Shown: one piece after another, positions 26,921 through 35,373 of the stretch
Numbering within the stretch: the first letter of the stretch is position 1
Layout of the letters: every line of letters begins with the position of its first letter
Assembly (NCBI GenBank): GCA_964640795.1
Contig: CAZXIN010000029.1
Coordinates: 1 to 64,000 of the forward strand
Direction: 5' to 3'
Origin: M269 sp964640795
GTDB lineage: Bacteria > Pseudomonadota > Gammaproteobacteria > Enterobacterales > Alteromonadaceae
DNA length: 64,000 bases
Translations under genes and position numbers: made by a program
Notes under the pieces: model-generated
What the model saw: the letters and a program-made list of their open reading frames with translations, nothing else
Databases searched by the model: none
Told to the model about the DNA's origin: nothing

Positions 26921-27745
26921 CTAGTTGACTTTGGGATCGCTTAGCAACACTCCCTTAGCCATATACAAATCATCGTAGAATACGCCACCATTACCATATG
27001 GCTTATTCTTCGACCCCGTATTACTTATCATAAAGAACTGCTGCAACGGCAATTCGCGTTGCATCCTAAATTCAGCTCCCGTAAACACTTTGGTCTGCTT
27101 CTCAAATTCGCCGCCGCGTATATAGACATCGAAACGCTGCCCTCCCTCAACATAAAGTGCGTTGTTAACGACATACCAAAGATCATACCAGCTATTTTGT
27201 TCTAGCGGTTTGGCCACACGCCCTTCTTCAGAATCAATTATACGAGCATATTGTTTAAATCCCTTAGAAACCATCAAGGTACCATCATTCTTGGTCCCGT
27301 CTGATTCAGCTTTATCTGTAATTCGAAGCATGGGTTCAAAAGCGTCATAGCTTTTTTGAATGATATCCTGGCTCGCAAGGTTGCTAAGCCCGAATGAATG
27401 ATTGTTCGGGAAAGACTCAACTCGAATCCGAGTGAAAAAAGTGTATGTCTCCCCAATATCGACAATCGTTGGCAATGTCCGAAAAGTAAGTGCTTTACGA
27501 TTACCAATAACCCCCTCATGTGCAGGCTTTTTTATTAAGTAGCGATCGCCTTTGTCTTCTCTAATTTCAGTAACCTGAGGGTTAGACACATAAGGAGACG
27601 TTTGATTATCGGGGTCAACCAATTGCCATTTTTCAGACAAAACTTGGCCCTCAAAATCGTCTATCAACTGCCATTTCACATTGCCTTTCGCAGCCGCATA
27701 AGCATGACTGTATGCAAAAAAGAAAAGCAGTAAAGCGTATCTCAT
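26921..27745 (-). CDS. Exported protein of unknown function
   Basis: I do not recognise a family with certainty. From the ATG at 27745 (AGG 8 nt upstream) the protein has 274 residues and a clear signal peptide (MRYALLLFFFAYSHAYAAA). The mature part is rich in aromatic residues and beta-prone segments (WQLIDDFEGQVLSEKWQLVD, YTFFTRIRVESFPNNHSFGL, GGVFYDDLYMAKG), which recalls concanavalin-like jelly-roll domains of polysaccharide-binding proteins; this is only an impression. An earlier in-frame start at 27811 would prepend 22 residues and spoil the signal peptide. Confidence 0.6.
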   Translation of the reverse strand: MRYALLLFFFAYSHAYAAAKGNVKWQLIDDFEGQVLSEKWQLVDPDNQTSPYVSNPQVTEIREDKGDRYLIKKPAHEGVIGNRKALTFRTLPTIVDIGETYTFFTRIRVESFPNNHSFGLSNLASQDIIQKSYDAFEPMLRITDKAESDGTKNDGTLMVSKGFKQYARIIDSEEGRVAKPLEQNSWYDLWYVVNNALYVEGGQRFDVYIRGGEFEKQTKVFTGAEFRMQRELPLQQFFMISNTGSKNKPYGNGGVFYDDLYMAKGVLLSDPKVN

Positions 27746-27892
27746 AAGGACGCCTAAGTTTACACAGATAAAGTTGAGTAAAATAACATAATTTAGGGCT
27801 CGCGGAATCATCTATGCTAAGTTTTGACATCCCATCTAGAGAAGTGATGGCAGAACAAAACGAAAACCTCAAACTCAATCTGGAAAATAACT

Positions 27893-28558
27893 ATGTTAAA
27901 ACCTATCGTCTTTCTTACAGCTAGCATGACCCTTTTACTTGGCGTGCCACAAGCTAGTTTTGCTAAGCACCACGAAGTGAGTGACAAAATGAGTTTTTTC
28001 TTAACGAGCCAGGGCCCTGGCAATGGTGCCAACTTAGGCGGCCTGGCTGGTGCTGACAATCACTGCAAGAAGCTTGCTTCAGCAGTAGGTGCCGGCGACA
28101 AGCAATGGCGGGCATACTTAAGTACCTCAGCAGAAAATGGAAAGCCCAGTGTCAATGCTCGTGACCGCATAGGTGAAGGCCCTTGGTACAATGCTAAAGG
28201 CATCAAAGTCGCTAAGAACGTTAGCGATCTGCATAGCGATCAATCTAAACTCAGCAAAATCAATTCAATCAGTGAACATGGTGACGTCATTAATGGTCGA
28301 GGCGATAAGCCAAATCGTCATGACATTTTATCTGGTTCAGACTTGAAGGGGTATTTGATGTCAGGCGATGGCGACAGAACCTGCGCCAATTGGACAAGTG
28401 AAGGTGAAGGCAGCGCACAAGTTGGACACCATGATCGAACTGGCGGCGGTCAAAACCCTACCTCATGGCAATCGGCACATGGCTCTCGTGGTTGCAGCCA
28501 AGATAATCTCAGAGGTACAGGCGGCGATGGCTTATTTTATTGCTTTGCTGTCGAGTAA
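27893..28558 (+). CDS. Exported lectin-like protein (DUF1554/endostatin-like)
   Basis: 221 residues with a signal peptide (cleaved near ASFAKHHE) and one DUF1554-type domain: FFLTSQGPGNGANLGGLAGADNHCKKLA, WRAYLSTSAENGKPSVNARDRIGEGPWYNAKG, and a cysteine-containing C-terminus (TCANWTSEGEGSAQVGHHDR, GSRGCSQDNL, FYCFAVE). The fold is related to collagen NC10/endostatin and C-type lectins. Secreted or surface location is likely; ligand unknown. Two cysteine pairs are available for disulfides. Confidence 0.8.
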   Translation: MLKPIVFLTASMTLLLGVPQASFAKHHEVSDKMSFFLTSQGPGNGANLGGLAGADNHCKKLASAVGAGDKQWRAYLSTSAENGKPSVNARDRIGEGPWYNAKGIKVAKNVSDLHSDQSKLSKINSISEHGDVINGRGDKPNRHDILSGSDLKGYLMSGDGDRTCANWTSEGEGSAQVGHHDRTGGGQNPTSWQSAHGSRGCSQDNLRGTGGDGLFYCFAVE

Positions 28559-28584
28559 GTGCCTTTAATCCTCTAAAAATAAAG

Positions 28585-28611
28585 GCTGCAGGGCTTTATA
28601 CTCTCTGCAGC
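28585..28611 (+). repeat. Hairpin after the lectin-like gene
   Basis: GCTGCAG (28585-28591) pairs with CTGCAGC (28605-28611) 26 bp after the stop codon. It lacks a T-run, so termination is possible but not sure. Confidence 0.4.
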
Positions 28612-28778
28612 TATCCAACCCAATAATCTCGTTAATAAGGATCGTTCCTTCCAACCTGTAATCATAGGTTTCCTAATTCGATACTTTTTAACATTTTTTT
28701 TACGTCTAAGGATTATCAAAAATTAGCATGCTCCGTCAATAATAGAGCCTCTTCGTTATCTATAAAGAGTTGCACAAT

Positions 28779-29168
28779 ATGACCAATACAACGAAAAACG
28801 CTCAGCACATTAATTGGGAAGCCATGCCCAAAGAACAATTAAACGACGACATTCAAAGACGTTTAATTACCGGTGACAATATGATGATCGCTCATGTTTA
28901 TATCAAAGCAGGAGGGGTTGTCCCTATGCACAGTCATCACAACGAGCAAATCACTTATATCCTAGATGGCGCACTCAAGTTCCTGCTTGGAGAAAATCAA
29001 GATGAAGAAGTGATTGTTCGTGCCGGTGAAGTCTTAGTTATTCCGCCACATTTACCTCACAGCGCTACAGCGCTTGAAGACACTGTTGATGTAGATGTAT
29101 TTAATCCGCCAAGGGAAGATTGGCTCGACGGATCTGATGCTTATTTAAGGGATGGTTCGTCAAAATGA
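28779..29168 (+). CDS. Cupin-domain protein
   Basis: Small single-domain cupin of 129 residues. Metal-binding motif 1 is complete (HSHHNEQITYILDGALKF), and motif 2 is PPHLPHSATALED. Cupins of this size bind Fe, Mn or Ni and include dioxygenases, isomerases and sensors; no substrate can be read off. Its stop overlaps the aminotransferase start (ATGA), and an SDR follows, giving a three-gene operon. I chose ATG 28779; TTG at 28770 is an alternative. Confidence 0.82.
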   Translation: MTNTTKNAQHINWEAMPKEQLNDDIQRRLITGDNMMIAHVYIKAGGVVPMHSHHNEQITYILDGALKFLLGENQDEEVIVRAGEVLVIPPHLPHSATALEDTVDVDVFNPPREDWLDGSDAYLRDGSSK

Positions 29169-30259
29169 TGGAAGTGAGCCATTCTGCAGAAGTTTCCTCT
29201 CGACTAGAACAGTATCAACTACCAACGCCACTGGGCTTTGGAAAAGAATTGGCTCCCGTCATGTTTCGAGCAGACTATGACAATGCTCAATGGAGTCAAG
29301 GCGAACTTGTTCCTTTTGCTAACCTACAAATCAACCCTGGCGCTACCTGTGTGCAATTTGGGCAACAGTGCTTTGAAGGAATGAAAGCTTATCAGGTCGC
29401 TCAGTCATCACCGGCCTTGTTTCGTCCAGAAGTCAATTATCAACGTTTCCAACGTTCGGCATCTCGTTTATGTATGCCTGTGCCTCCCGCTGAGCTTTTC
29501 GCAGAGGCGATAAGCTGTATCACACAAGCAATGAAACCTTTTGTACCCGGTGAAACAGGTCAATCTTTGTACCTCCGACCCACTCTGATCGGCATGGACC
29601 AAACCTTCGCGGTGACAGCATCCAAGCGCTATTGCTTTGTGTTAATAGCGAGCCCTTCTGACGCTTATTATACCCACCCTATCAGTGTCATGGTTGAACG
29701 AAAACAGTCAAGAGCAGCAAATGGAGGCACCGGAGCAGAGAAAGTTGGTGGTAATTATGCGGGTTCACTACAAGCGACTGAGCGCTGTATTAAAGCTGGT
29801 TTTGATCAACCTCTATGGTTAGACGCAGCTAGCCACCAATTGGTAGAAGAGCTATCTGGTATGAATTTTATGGCTGTCATTGGCGGTGCACTGCATACAC
29901 CAAGACTGACAGGTACAATCTTGCCTGGCATAACGAGACAGTCCCTTATTGAACTGACTTCAGCCATGGATATAGACGTTATTGAAAGGGACATCAATAT
30001 AGATTCTTTAAAAGATGATATAGCGACAGGTAGGTGTAGCGAGCTATTTGCCTGCGGCACAGCAGCTATTATCAGCCCCATTGCAGAAATAGGCGAGGTA
30101 GATGGCTCACGACAAAAATTACCTAACGTTAATCAGCTAGCAAGCAAACTCAAAACACATTTACTGGATATACAAGAAGGCCGTGTGAATGACAGATTCA
30201 ACTGGATGGTCAATTCAGTGGATAAAGCGAGTCTAATCAAAAAGCTGATATCAAATTAA
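29165..30259 (+). CDS. ilvE: Branched-chain amino acid aminotransferase (fold type IV)
   Basis: 364-residue PLP enzyme that interconverts Val, Leu, Ile and their 2-oxoacids. It belongs to the longer, eukaryote-like BCAT group: QQCFEGMKAYQ, YLRPTLIGMDQTFAV, Schiff-base Lys193 in GGTGAEKVGGNYAGSLQATERC, LVEELSGMNFMAVIG, GTILPGITRQSLIEL and ELFACGTAAIISPI. Start overlaps the cupin stop by 4 bp; the SDR starts 12 bp downstream. It could supply or remove branched-chain 2-oxoacids, which would also feed an E1 dehydrogenase such as that at 9298. Confidence 0.9.
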   Translation: MMEVSHSAEVSSRLEQYQLPTPLGFGKELAPVMFRADYDNAQWSQGELVPFANLQINPGATCVQFGQQCFEGMKAYQVAQSSPALFRPEVNYQRFQRSASRLCMPVPPAELFAEAISCITQAMKPFVPGETGQSLYLRPTLIGMDQTFAVTASKRYCFVLIASPSDAYYTHPISVMVERKQSRAANGGTGAEKVGGNYAGSLQATERCIKAGFDQPLWLDAASHQLVEELSGMNFMAVIGGALHTPRLTGTILPGITRQSLIELTSAMDIDVIERDINIDSLKDDIATGRCSELFACGTAAIISPIAEIGEVDGSRQKLPNVNQLASKLKTHLLDIQEGRVNDRFNWMVNSVDKASLIKKLISN

Positions 30260-30271
30260 CTGAGGATTCTT

Positions 30272-31051
30272 ATGGATTTAAATATTACAGGTAAGTCAGC
30301 CATTATTTGTGCATCAAGTCGTGGCCTTGGTAAGGCTTGCGCGAAGGCACTGGCAAATGAAGGCGTGAATGTTTGGGTAAGCGGTCGAAACGAAGCCACC
30401 TTAGAAGCAGCAAAACAAGATATTGCTTCCCTTGGAGGTGGTGAAGTTCAGACTGTCATTGCCGATGTCACAACTCAAGAAGGGCGCAATGCACTATTTG
30501 AAGCCTGTCCCGCCCCAGATATCGTGATCAATAATGCCGGCGGACCACCGCCAGGTGACTTTAGAGATTGGAATCAAGACGATTGGTTTAGTGCCATTAA
30601 TGACAACATGTACAGTGCTATCGACATGATTAAGCGCTCTGTTGATGGCATGATTGAACGGCGTTTTGGCAGGATCATCAACATCACAAGTGTCGCAGTT
30701 AAATTACCCCAAGCTGAACTAGGGTTGTCTAATGGTGCGAGAGCAGGCCTTACTGGTTTTGTTGCAGGTATCGCAAGGGGCCCTGCCCAGCATAATGTCA
30801 CTATCAACAATTTACTACCAGGGTTTATTGATACAGATAGAATGCGCAGTGTTGTCAAAGCGAAGGCAGATGCAGCGGATACAGAGGTCGACCAATTTAG
30901 CGAGGCATTTTTCAACAATATGCCATCCAAAAGACCGGGCGATGCGGATGAGTTTGGTTCGACTTGTGCGTTTTTATGCAGTCAACAAGCGGCTTATATC
31001 ACAGCGCAGAATTTGTTAGTCGATGGAGGTTTGTACCCGGGTACTTTTTAG
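30272..31051 (+). CDS. Atypical SDR protein with altered catalytic residues
   Basis: 259-residue SDR-fold protein. The Rossmann motif is changed (CASSRGLG in place of TGxxxGIG) and the catalytic YxxxK is replaced by S153-N-G-A-R157 in LGLSNGARAGLTGF, while NNAGGPPPG and the ITS serine region remain. This matches a known sub-branch of SDRs resembling 3-oxoacyl-ACP reductases but without the standard tetrad. It may use a different mechanism or be a non-enzymatic binder. Last gene of the cupin-ilvE-SDR operon. Confidence 0.85.
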   Translation: MDLNITGKSAIICASSRGLGKACAKALANEGVNVWVSGRNEATLEAAKQDIASLGGGEVQTVIADVTTQEGRNALFEACPAPDIVINNAGGPPPGDFRDWNQDDWFSAINDNMYSAIDMIKRSVDGMIERRFGRIINITSVAVKLPQAELGLSNGARAGLTGFVAGIARGPAQHNVTINNLLPGFIDTDRMRSVVKAKADAADTEVDQFSEAFFNNMPSKRPGDADEFGSTCAFLCSQQAAYITAQNLLVDGGLYPGTF

Positions 31052-31110
31052 GGTCATTGTTGCTCTAACACCGATCTATCAATGACATTTAAGGCATTCT
31101 CGGTTAAAAG

Positions 31111-31146
31111 CGGTCCCACAATGTTAGTATTAATTATGTGGGGCCG
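31111..31146. terminator. Hairpin between the SDR and pabA, probable bidirectional stop
   Basis: CGGTCCCACA (31111-31120) pairs with TGTGGGGCCG (31137-31146), a 10-bp stem with one G-U pair, overlapping the pabA 3' end. The left arm GGTCCCACA recurs in the hairpin at 12632-12665, also between convergent genes. No T-run is present. Confidence 0.45.
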
Positions 31147-31735
31147 AACTTATTCGGGAGCAGCTCAGAAAGTTCTTAATCACTTCATGCCCGTGCTCTG
31201 TTAACACAGACTCAGGATGATACTGGACACCAAAAAGTGGGCGCGTTTTATGTTGAATGGCCATCACATCTTGTGGTTTACCTTGTTCATCATGACTCCA
31301 AGCCGTCACGTTAAACGCATCATGAATAGAAGCTGGTTCCAGAACCAAGGAATGATAACGAGTCACCCTAGTCGGACTAGGAATACCATTAAACAAGTTG
31401 GTTGCTCCATGATAGATTTGACTTGTTTTGCCATGCTGAATTTGATTTGCTTGAACAACTCTGCCGCCAAAAACCTGCCCAAGGGCTTGATGCCCTAAGC
31501 AAACACCCAAGATAGGTAAACGATCTTTAAAGTATTCTATTGCTTTTAAACTAATACCGGCTTCGTTGGGTGTGCAGGGACCTGGCGATACAACCAAATA
31601 CTCTGGATCCATTTCATTAATCTGCTTAACGCTGACCTCATCATTTCGTTTAACAACAACAGCTTGCCCTTGCTGAGTAAAATAATCTGCAAGGTTATGT
31701 GTAAACGAGTCATAATTGTCTATCAGCAGTAGCAC
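31130..31735 (-). CDS. pabA: Aminodeoxychorismate/anthranilate synthase glutamine amidotransferase subunit
   Basis: Class I glutamine amidotransferase of 201 residues that releases ammonia from glutamine for p-aminobenzoate (folate) or anthranilate (tryptophan) synthesis. Opening LLLIDNYDSFTHNL, catalytic Cys79 in GVCLGHQALGQ, and His173/Glu175 in QYHPES complete the triad. RVTRYHSLVLEP and FNVTAWS match E. coli PabA more than TrpG. It follows trpS with a short gap; no partner synthase gene (pabB/trpE) is nearby, so the enzyme may serve both pathways. Confidence 0.92.
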   Translation of the reverse strand: MLLLIDNYDSFTHNLADYFTQQGQAVVVKRNDEVSVKQINEMDPEYLVVSPGPCTPNEAGISLKAIEYFKDRLPILGVCLGHQALGQVFGGRVVQANQIQHGKTSQIYHGATNLFNGIPSPTRVTRYHSLVLEPASIHDAFNVTAWSHDEQGKPQDVMAIQHKTRPLFGVQYHPESVLTEHGHEVIKNFLSCSRISSAPHN

Positions 31736-31793
31736 TTAACACTCAATAGATATGAAACCAGAGCCAAAAGTGATTAACCTCAACTCAAGGCAA

Positions 31794-32798
31794 TCACTTT
31801 GCAGCAATAAAACCAAGCGCATGGTATGTTTCTGCGAGCGTTTTAGATGCCCTAGCACGTGCTTTCTCAACACCCGTCGCCATAATGGCTTCTAACTGCC
31901 CCTTATCTTGGCGTAACTCGTTATAACGGCTCTGTATTGGCTCTACCAGCGCTACGACAGCCTCAGCAACATCAGACTTCAAATGCCCATACATCTTATC
32001 TTCATAAGTAGGAACAAGCTTATCGACAGACTCACCTGTAGCACAAGACAGCAAGCTCAGTAAATTAGATACGCCAGGTTTCTCTGCAGTATCAAAATAA
32101 ATGCGAGCTTGTTCGTCTGAGTCTGTAACGGCTCTCTTTATCTTCTTAGTAATCTTCTTAGGATCTTCCAATAGCCCCACGAAATTATTTGGATTATCGT
32201 CGGACTTTGACATTTTCTTGGTCGGTTCTTGGAGGCTCATAACTCTCGCCCCCGTTTCTGGAATATAAGGTTCAGGTAATGTAAACACTTCGCCATATAA
32301 GTTATTGAAACGTGTTGCGATGTCTCGCGTTAATTCCAAATGTTGCTTTTGATCTTCACCTACAGGTACCGCGTTAGCTTGATACAGTAATATGTCAGCC
32401 GCTTGTAAGGCAGGGTAGCTATATAAACCAACATTAATATTGTTAACGTTCTTAGCCGATTTATCCTTAAACTGCGTCATACGATTAAGCTCACCCATCT
32501 GAGTATAGCAATTCATTACCCACCCAAGCTGAGCGTGCTCTGGTACCTGCGACTGGATAAAAATCGTGCTAATGTCAGGATCAATACCGCAAGCAATATA
32601 TAGCGACAACCCATCCAAGCAGGCTTCATGTAGCGATTTTGGATCTTGCCTGACAGTAATCGCATGCAGATCAGCTAACATATACAAACAGTCATAGTCT
32701 TGTTGCATAGCGACCCATTGGCGTAATGCACCAATGTAGTTACCCAAGGTAAGTTGCCCGGATGGCTGACAGCCACTAAGTACGATAGGTTTAGACAT
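31794..32798 (-). CDS. trpS: Tryptophan-tRNA ligase
   Basis: Class I aminoacyl-tRNA synthetase charging tRNA-Trp. 334 residues, standard bacterial size. The HIGH-type signature is LTLGNYIGAL (about 16-25), and KMSKS lies at 195-199 (EPTKKMSKSDDN). FKDKSAK, YPALQAADILLY and VGEDQKQHLELTRDIA are typical. It lies 43 bp after rpe, the usual gammaproteobacterial order, but the gph gene often found between them is absent. Confidence 0.97.
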   Translation of the reverse strand: MSKPIVLSGCQPSGQLTLGNYIGALRQWVAMQQDYDCLYMLADLHAITVRQDPKSLHEACLDGLSLYIACGIDPDISTIFIQSQVPEHAQLGWVMNCYTQMGELNRMTQFKDKSAKNVNNINVGLYSYPALQAADILLYQANAVPVGEDQKQHLELTRDIATRFNNLYGEVFTLPEPYIPETGARVMSLQEPTKKMSKSDDNPNNFVGLLEDPKKITKKIKRAVTDSDEQARIYFDTAEKPGVSNLLSLLSCATGESVDKLVPTYEDKMYGHLKSDVAEAVVALVEPIQSRYNELRQDKGQLEAIMATGVEKARARASKTLAETYHALGFIAAK

Positions 32799-32841
32799 AA
32801 CGTTTAGTCACTCAATAATAATTCGTTGATACAGATTAATT

Positions 32842-33519
32842 TTATACTTTTGCCAAGCTCAGCTGCTCACGCATCTGATCGATAACAGTTTGGTAGTTTG
32901 GCTGGCCAAAAATAGCAGAACCAGCAACAAACATGTCAGCGCCAGCCTCTGCAATGGCGCGAATATTATCGACTTTCACGCCGCCGTCAATCTCAATTCG
33001 AACATCACTACGTCCTCGTTCCGCCAATAAAGCCTTAACTTGAGCTAATTTCTGTAAGGTATACGGTATAAAGGTTTGGCCGCCAAAGCCAGGATTAACA
33101 GACATGATTAAGACAAAATCAATAGAGTCGATGACATAATCCAAACAACTAAGCGGTGTTGCAGGGTTCAAAGCAATGCCAGCCAAACAGCCTTTTTGTT
33201 TAATGAGCTGAATTGACCGATCGATATGCGCTGTCGCCTCCGGGTGAAAGCTAATGTAATTGGCACCCGCATCCGCGAACTGTCCGATTAAATCATCAAC
33301 GGGGCTGACCATTAAGTGAACATCGATAGGCGCTTCAATCCCAAAATGACGCAGCGACTTGCAGATCATAGGTCCGAACGTCAGATTGGGGACAAAATGA
33401 TTGTCCATGACATCAAAATGCACAATGTCAGCACCTGCGGTCAATACACTTGCGACATCTTCACCTAGTCTGGCGAAGTCTGCAGATAGGATGGATGGAG
33501 CGATTTGATAGTCAGACAT
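32842..33519 (-). CDS. rpe: Ribulose-phosphate 3-epimerase
   Basis: Interconverts ribulose 5-phosphate and xylulose 5-phosphate in the pentose phosphate pathway. 225 residues from the ATG at 33519, with AAGG 7 nt upstream; the protein opens IAPSILSADFARLGEDV as usual. The metal site and catalytic residues are in VHFDVMDNHFVPNLTFG, DVHLMV, FHPEA, LIMSVNPGFGGQTF and IEIDGGV; the barrel ends with the phosphate-binding VAGSAIFG. Part of the rpe-trpS-pabA unit. Confidence 0.96.
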   Translation of the reverse strand: MSDYQIAPSILSADFARLGEDVASVLTAGADIVHFDVMDNHFVPNLTFGPMICKSLRHFGIEAPIDVHLMVSPVDDLIGQFADAGANYISFHPEATAHIDRSIQLIKQKGCLAGIALNPATPLSCLDYVIDSIDFVLIMSVNPGFGGQTFIPYTLQKLAQVKALLAERGRSDVRIEIDGGVKVDNIRAIAEAGADMFVAGSAIFGQPNYQTVIDQMREQLSLAKV

Positions 33520-33923
33520 AAAAAACCTTTTTGTACCCAATATTAAGGAATTATAGTTTGCACCAAATCAAACACATCGCATCATTATGGTGCAAATACT
33601 TCATTTATTATTCAAAAGGCATTTAAAAAAACACCCCACCAGAAATTTCAATTTTCCTAATTCTATCAATTAGTTAAGCAACAAAAAATCGGCAGTTTCA
33701 AGCAAAAAAAAGATACGGCACTGGACTTGCTGTTACCTGTGAACTTTGAGTTGAAGACATTATAAAGATAAGAAAAAGGAAAACACTATCGTTTCAAAAA
33801 CTTGCCCATAGCCTTACACATATACGATGTATAAAAATGGCAAGTTTAACAGAGAAACACACCTTTATCGCGTCTCAGCTCAAAAAACAGGAAATACATA
33901 ATACTAGAAGACTTGAGGGCAGC
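33520..33923. other. Intergenic region upstream of rpe and the porin
   Basis: This 404-bp AT-rich divergent region must hold the promoters of rpe (minus) and the TorF-type porin (plus). I cannot pick out a -35/-10 pair or operator with confidence. An in-frame ATG at 33837 exists upstream of the porin start but leads into non-conserved sequence with no signal peptide. Confidence 0.5.
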
Positions 33924-34643
33924 ATGAAAAAAACTATCGTATCCTTATCTGTAATTGCAACACTCGCATTAAGTAATAGTACTACAGTGCTAGCAGCCGG
34001 TGAGCTCACTGCAAATGCAACTGTAACCAGCAATTACCTTTGGCGTGGCTTAACACAAAGCTTGAACGAGGTAGCTACTCAAGGCGGTATTGATTATGTT
34101 GATAACAGCGGCTTTTATGTCGGCACTTGGGTATCCAATGTTGAATACGCGCCTGGCGACGATTTTTCATACGAGCATGATGTTTATTTCGGCTATGGCG
34201 GAGAAGCAAAAGGCATAAGCTACGATTTTGGCTACCTCTTTTATAACTACGACAATGCCGCAGACATCGATTTCAGTGAGATTTATGGCTCTGCTAGCAT
34301 TGGCAGTTTTACTGTTGGCGCTAATGTTTTTGTGCATACAGAAGCTGATGAGCCTGAAGGTATAGACTTCGACTTCGGGGATACAATTTACTATTACGCC
34401 GATTATGCATTTGAAGTTAAAGAAGACTTAGAGTTAGCATTCCATGTTGGTTATCACGATGGCGACTTTAACGAGTTCTTCAATGGCGTGCCCGACGCTT
34501 ATACCGACTATAACGTTAGCTTATCGAAAGACGGATTTACGTTTTTAGTTAGTGGTACAGATTTGGATAATGCAGGTTCTGACGGCTTAGACAATGATTC
34601 TGTTAAGTTTGTTGTGTCGTATTCTATAGACTTTGAACTGTAA
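33924..34643 (+). CDS. TorF-family putative porin
   Basis: Outer-membrane protein of 239 residues from the ATG at 33924 (GAGG 6 nt upstream). Signal peptide MKKTIVSLSVIATLALSNSTTVLAA. The mature part shows the family signature LTANATVTSNYLWRGLTQS, followed by alternating aromatic/polar beta strands (GFYVGTWVSNVEY, YDFGYLFYNYDN, YYYADYAFEV) and ends on a strand with aromatic/aliphatic residues (VVSYSIDFEL). Acidic overall, as in marine outer-membrane proteins. Transported solute unknown. It lies within what is usually a dam-rpe cluster. Confidence 0.88.
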   Translation: MKKTIVSLSVIATLALSNSTTVLAAGELTANATVTSNYLWRGLTQSLNEVATQGGIDYVDNSGFYVGTWVSNVEYAPGDDFSYEHDVYFGYGGEAKGISYDFGYLFYNYDNAADIDFSEIYGSASIGSFTVGANVFVHTEADEPEGIDFDFGDTIYYYADYAFEVKEDLELAFHVGYHDGDFNEFFNGVPDAYTDYNVSLSKDGFTFLVSGTDLDNAGSDGLDNDSVKFVVSYSIDFEL

Positions 34644-35064
34644 CAACCTCGTTCAACAATGCGAACTTGTTTAAGTCATCATCACAAAACAAGTTCGCAC
34701 ACTACACCTGCCTTCTTTTATGGGGCTTCACATTTTGACTTTCATTGAGCGAGCTACTCCTCAACTCAATACTTATTTTTATGCCATACCACACTAATTT
34801 TTCTTACCGTGTTAGCGCATTAAAATTAGCCCTGAATTAACAATTTTTTGGGATAACTTAATTTTTTTGCACTAAATTGTAATATTACTGTCCAAAACGT
34901 GACTATAAACTCTATAACCAATCAAATTGGCCATTAGAGAGCCTTTAACAACATGCAATTGTTCTCAACGGTGAGATGAATAACCTCTTTTTTAGGTTAA
35001 TGCACATTGTTGAACGTTAAGGCAAGGCTATAATGAAACAAAGTATGTCACGGAGGTCTATATT
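34644..35064. other. Intergenic region after the porin
   Basis: Holds a 13-bp perfect inverted repeat at 34660-34699, then AT-rich sequence with a small TAACCT/AGGTTA hairpin at 34981-34999. GGAGG just before 35065 is the ribosome site of the next gene. A 12-bp motif CGTTCAACAATG (34650-34661) recurs inverted at 35005-35016. No gene seen. Confidence 0.5.
34660..34699 (+). terminator. 13-bp perfect hairpin after the porin gene
   Basis: TGCGAACTTGTTT (34660-34672) pairs exactly with AAACAAGTTCGCA (34687-34699), 16 bp after the porin stop. A T-run is missing, so it may be a Rho-assisted stop or an mRNA 3'-protecting hairpin. Confidence 0.5.
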
Positions 35065-35373
35065 ATGGTTAAGTTACCTTTAAAATTGGCAACAATTTTT
35101 GCAATCATTGCTTTTATTTCGCTAGCAGGAGCGACTGTATCTGCAAAGAACAACTTAACATCACTTGCCTGTGGATGTTCTTACGCCACCAAATTGGACG
35201 TATCGCTACCTCTTAGTCATCCTAAAAATCGTTGTGCCGACAATAATACGACACGAGATATTAGCTGGTTTACTTGGCTCAGTGGTAAAACAAAATCAAA
35301 TCAATTTCACTATTTAGACTTATTAGAGTTATTATCTCGTCACACAGAAAGTAAATATAGCAAGCATAGTTAA
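35065..35373 (+). CDS. Small exported protein of unknown function
   Basis: 102 residues; not a family I recognise. A strong GGAGG ribosome site and a clear signal peptide (LKLATIFAIIAFISLAGATVSA) support that it is a real gene. The mature part is about 75 residues with a CGC motif and one more cysteine (CADNN), and a basic C-terminus. The DUF2970 gene starts immediately after its stop (TAAATG), so the two are likely co-translated. Confidence 0.6.
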   Translation: MVKLPLKLATIFAIIAFISLAGATVSAKNNLTSLACGCSYATKLDVSLPLSHPKNRCADNNTTRDISWFTWLSGKTKSNQFHYLDLLELLSRHTESKYSKHS

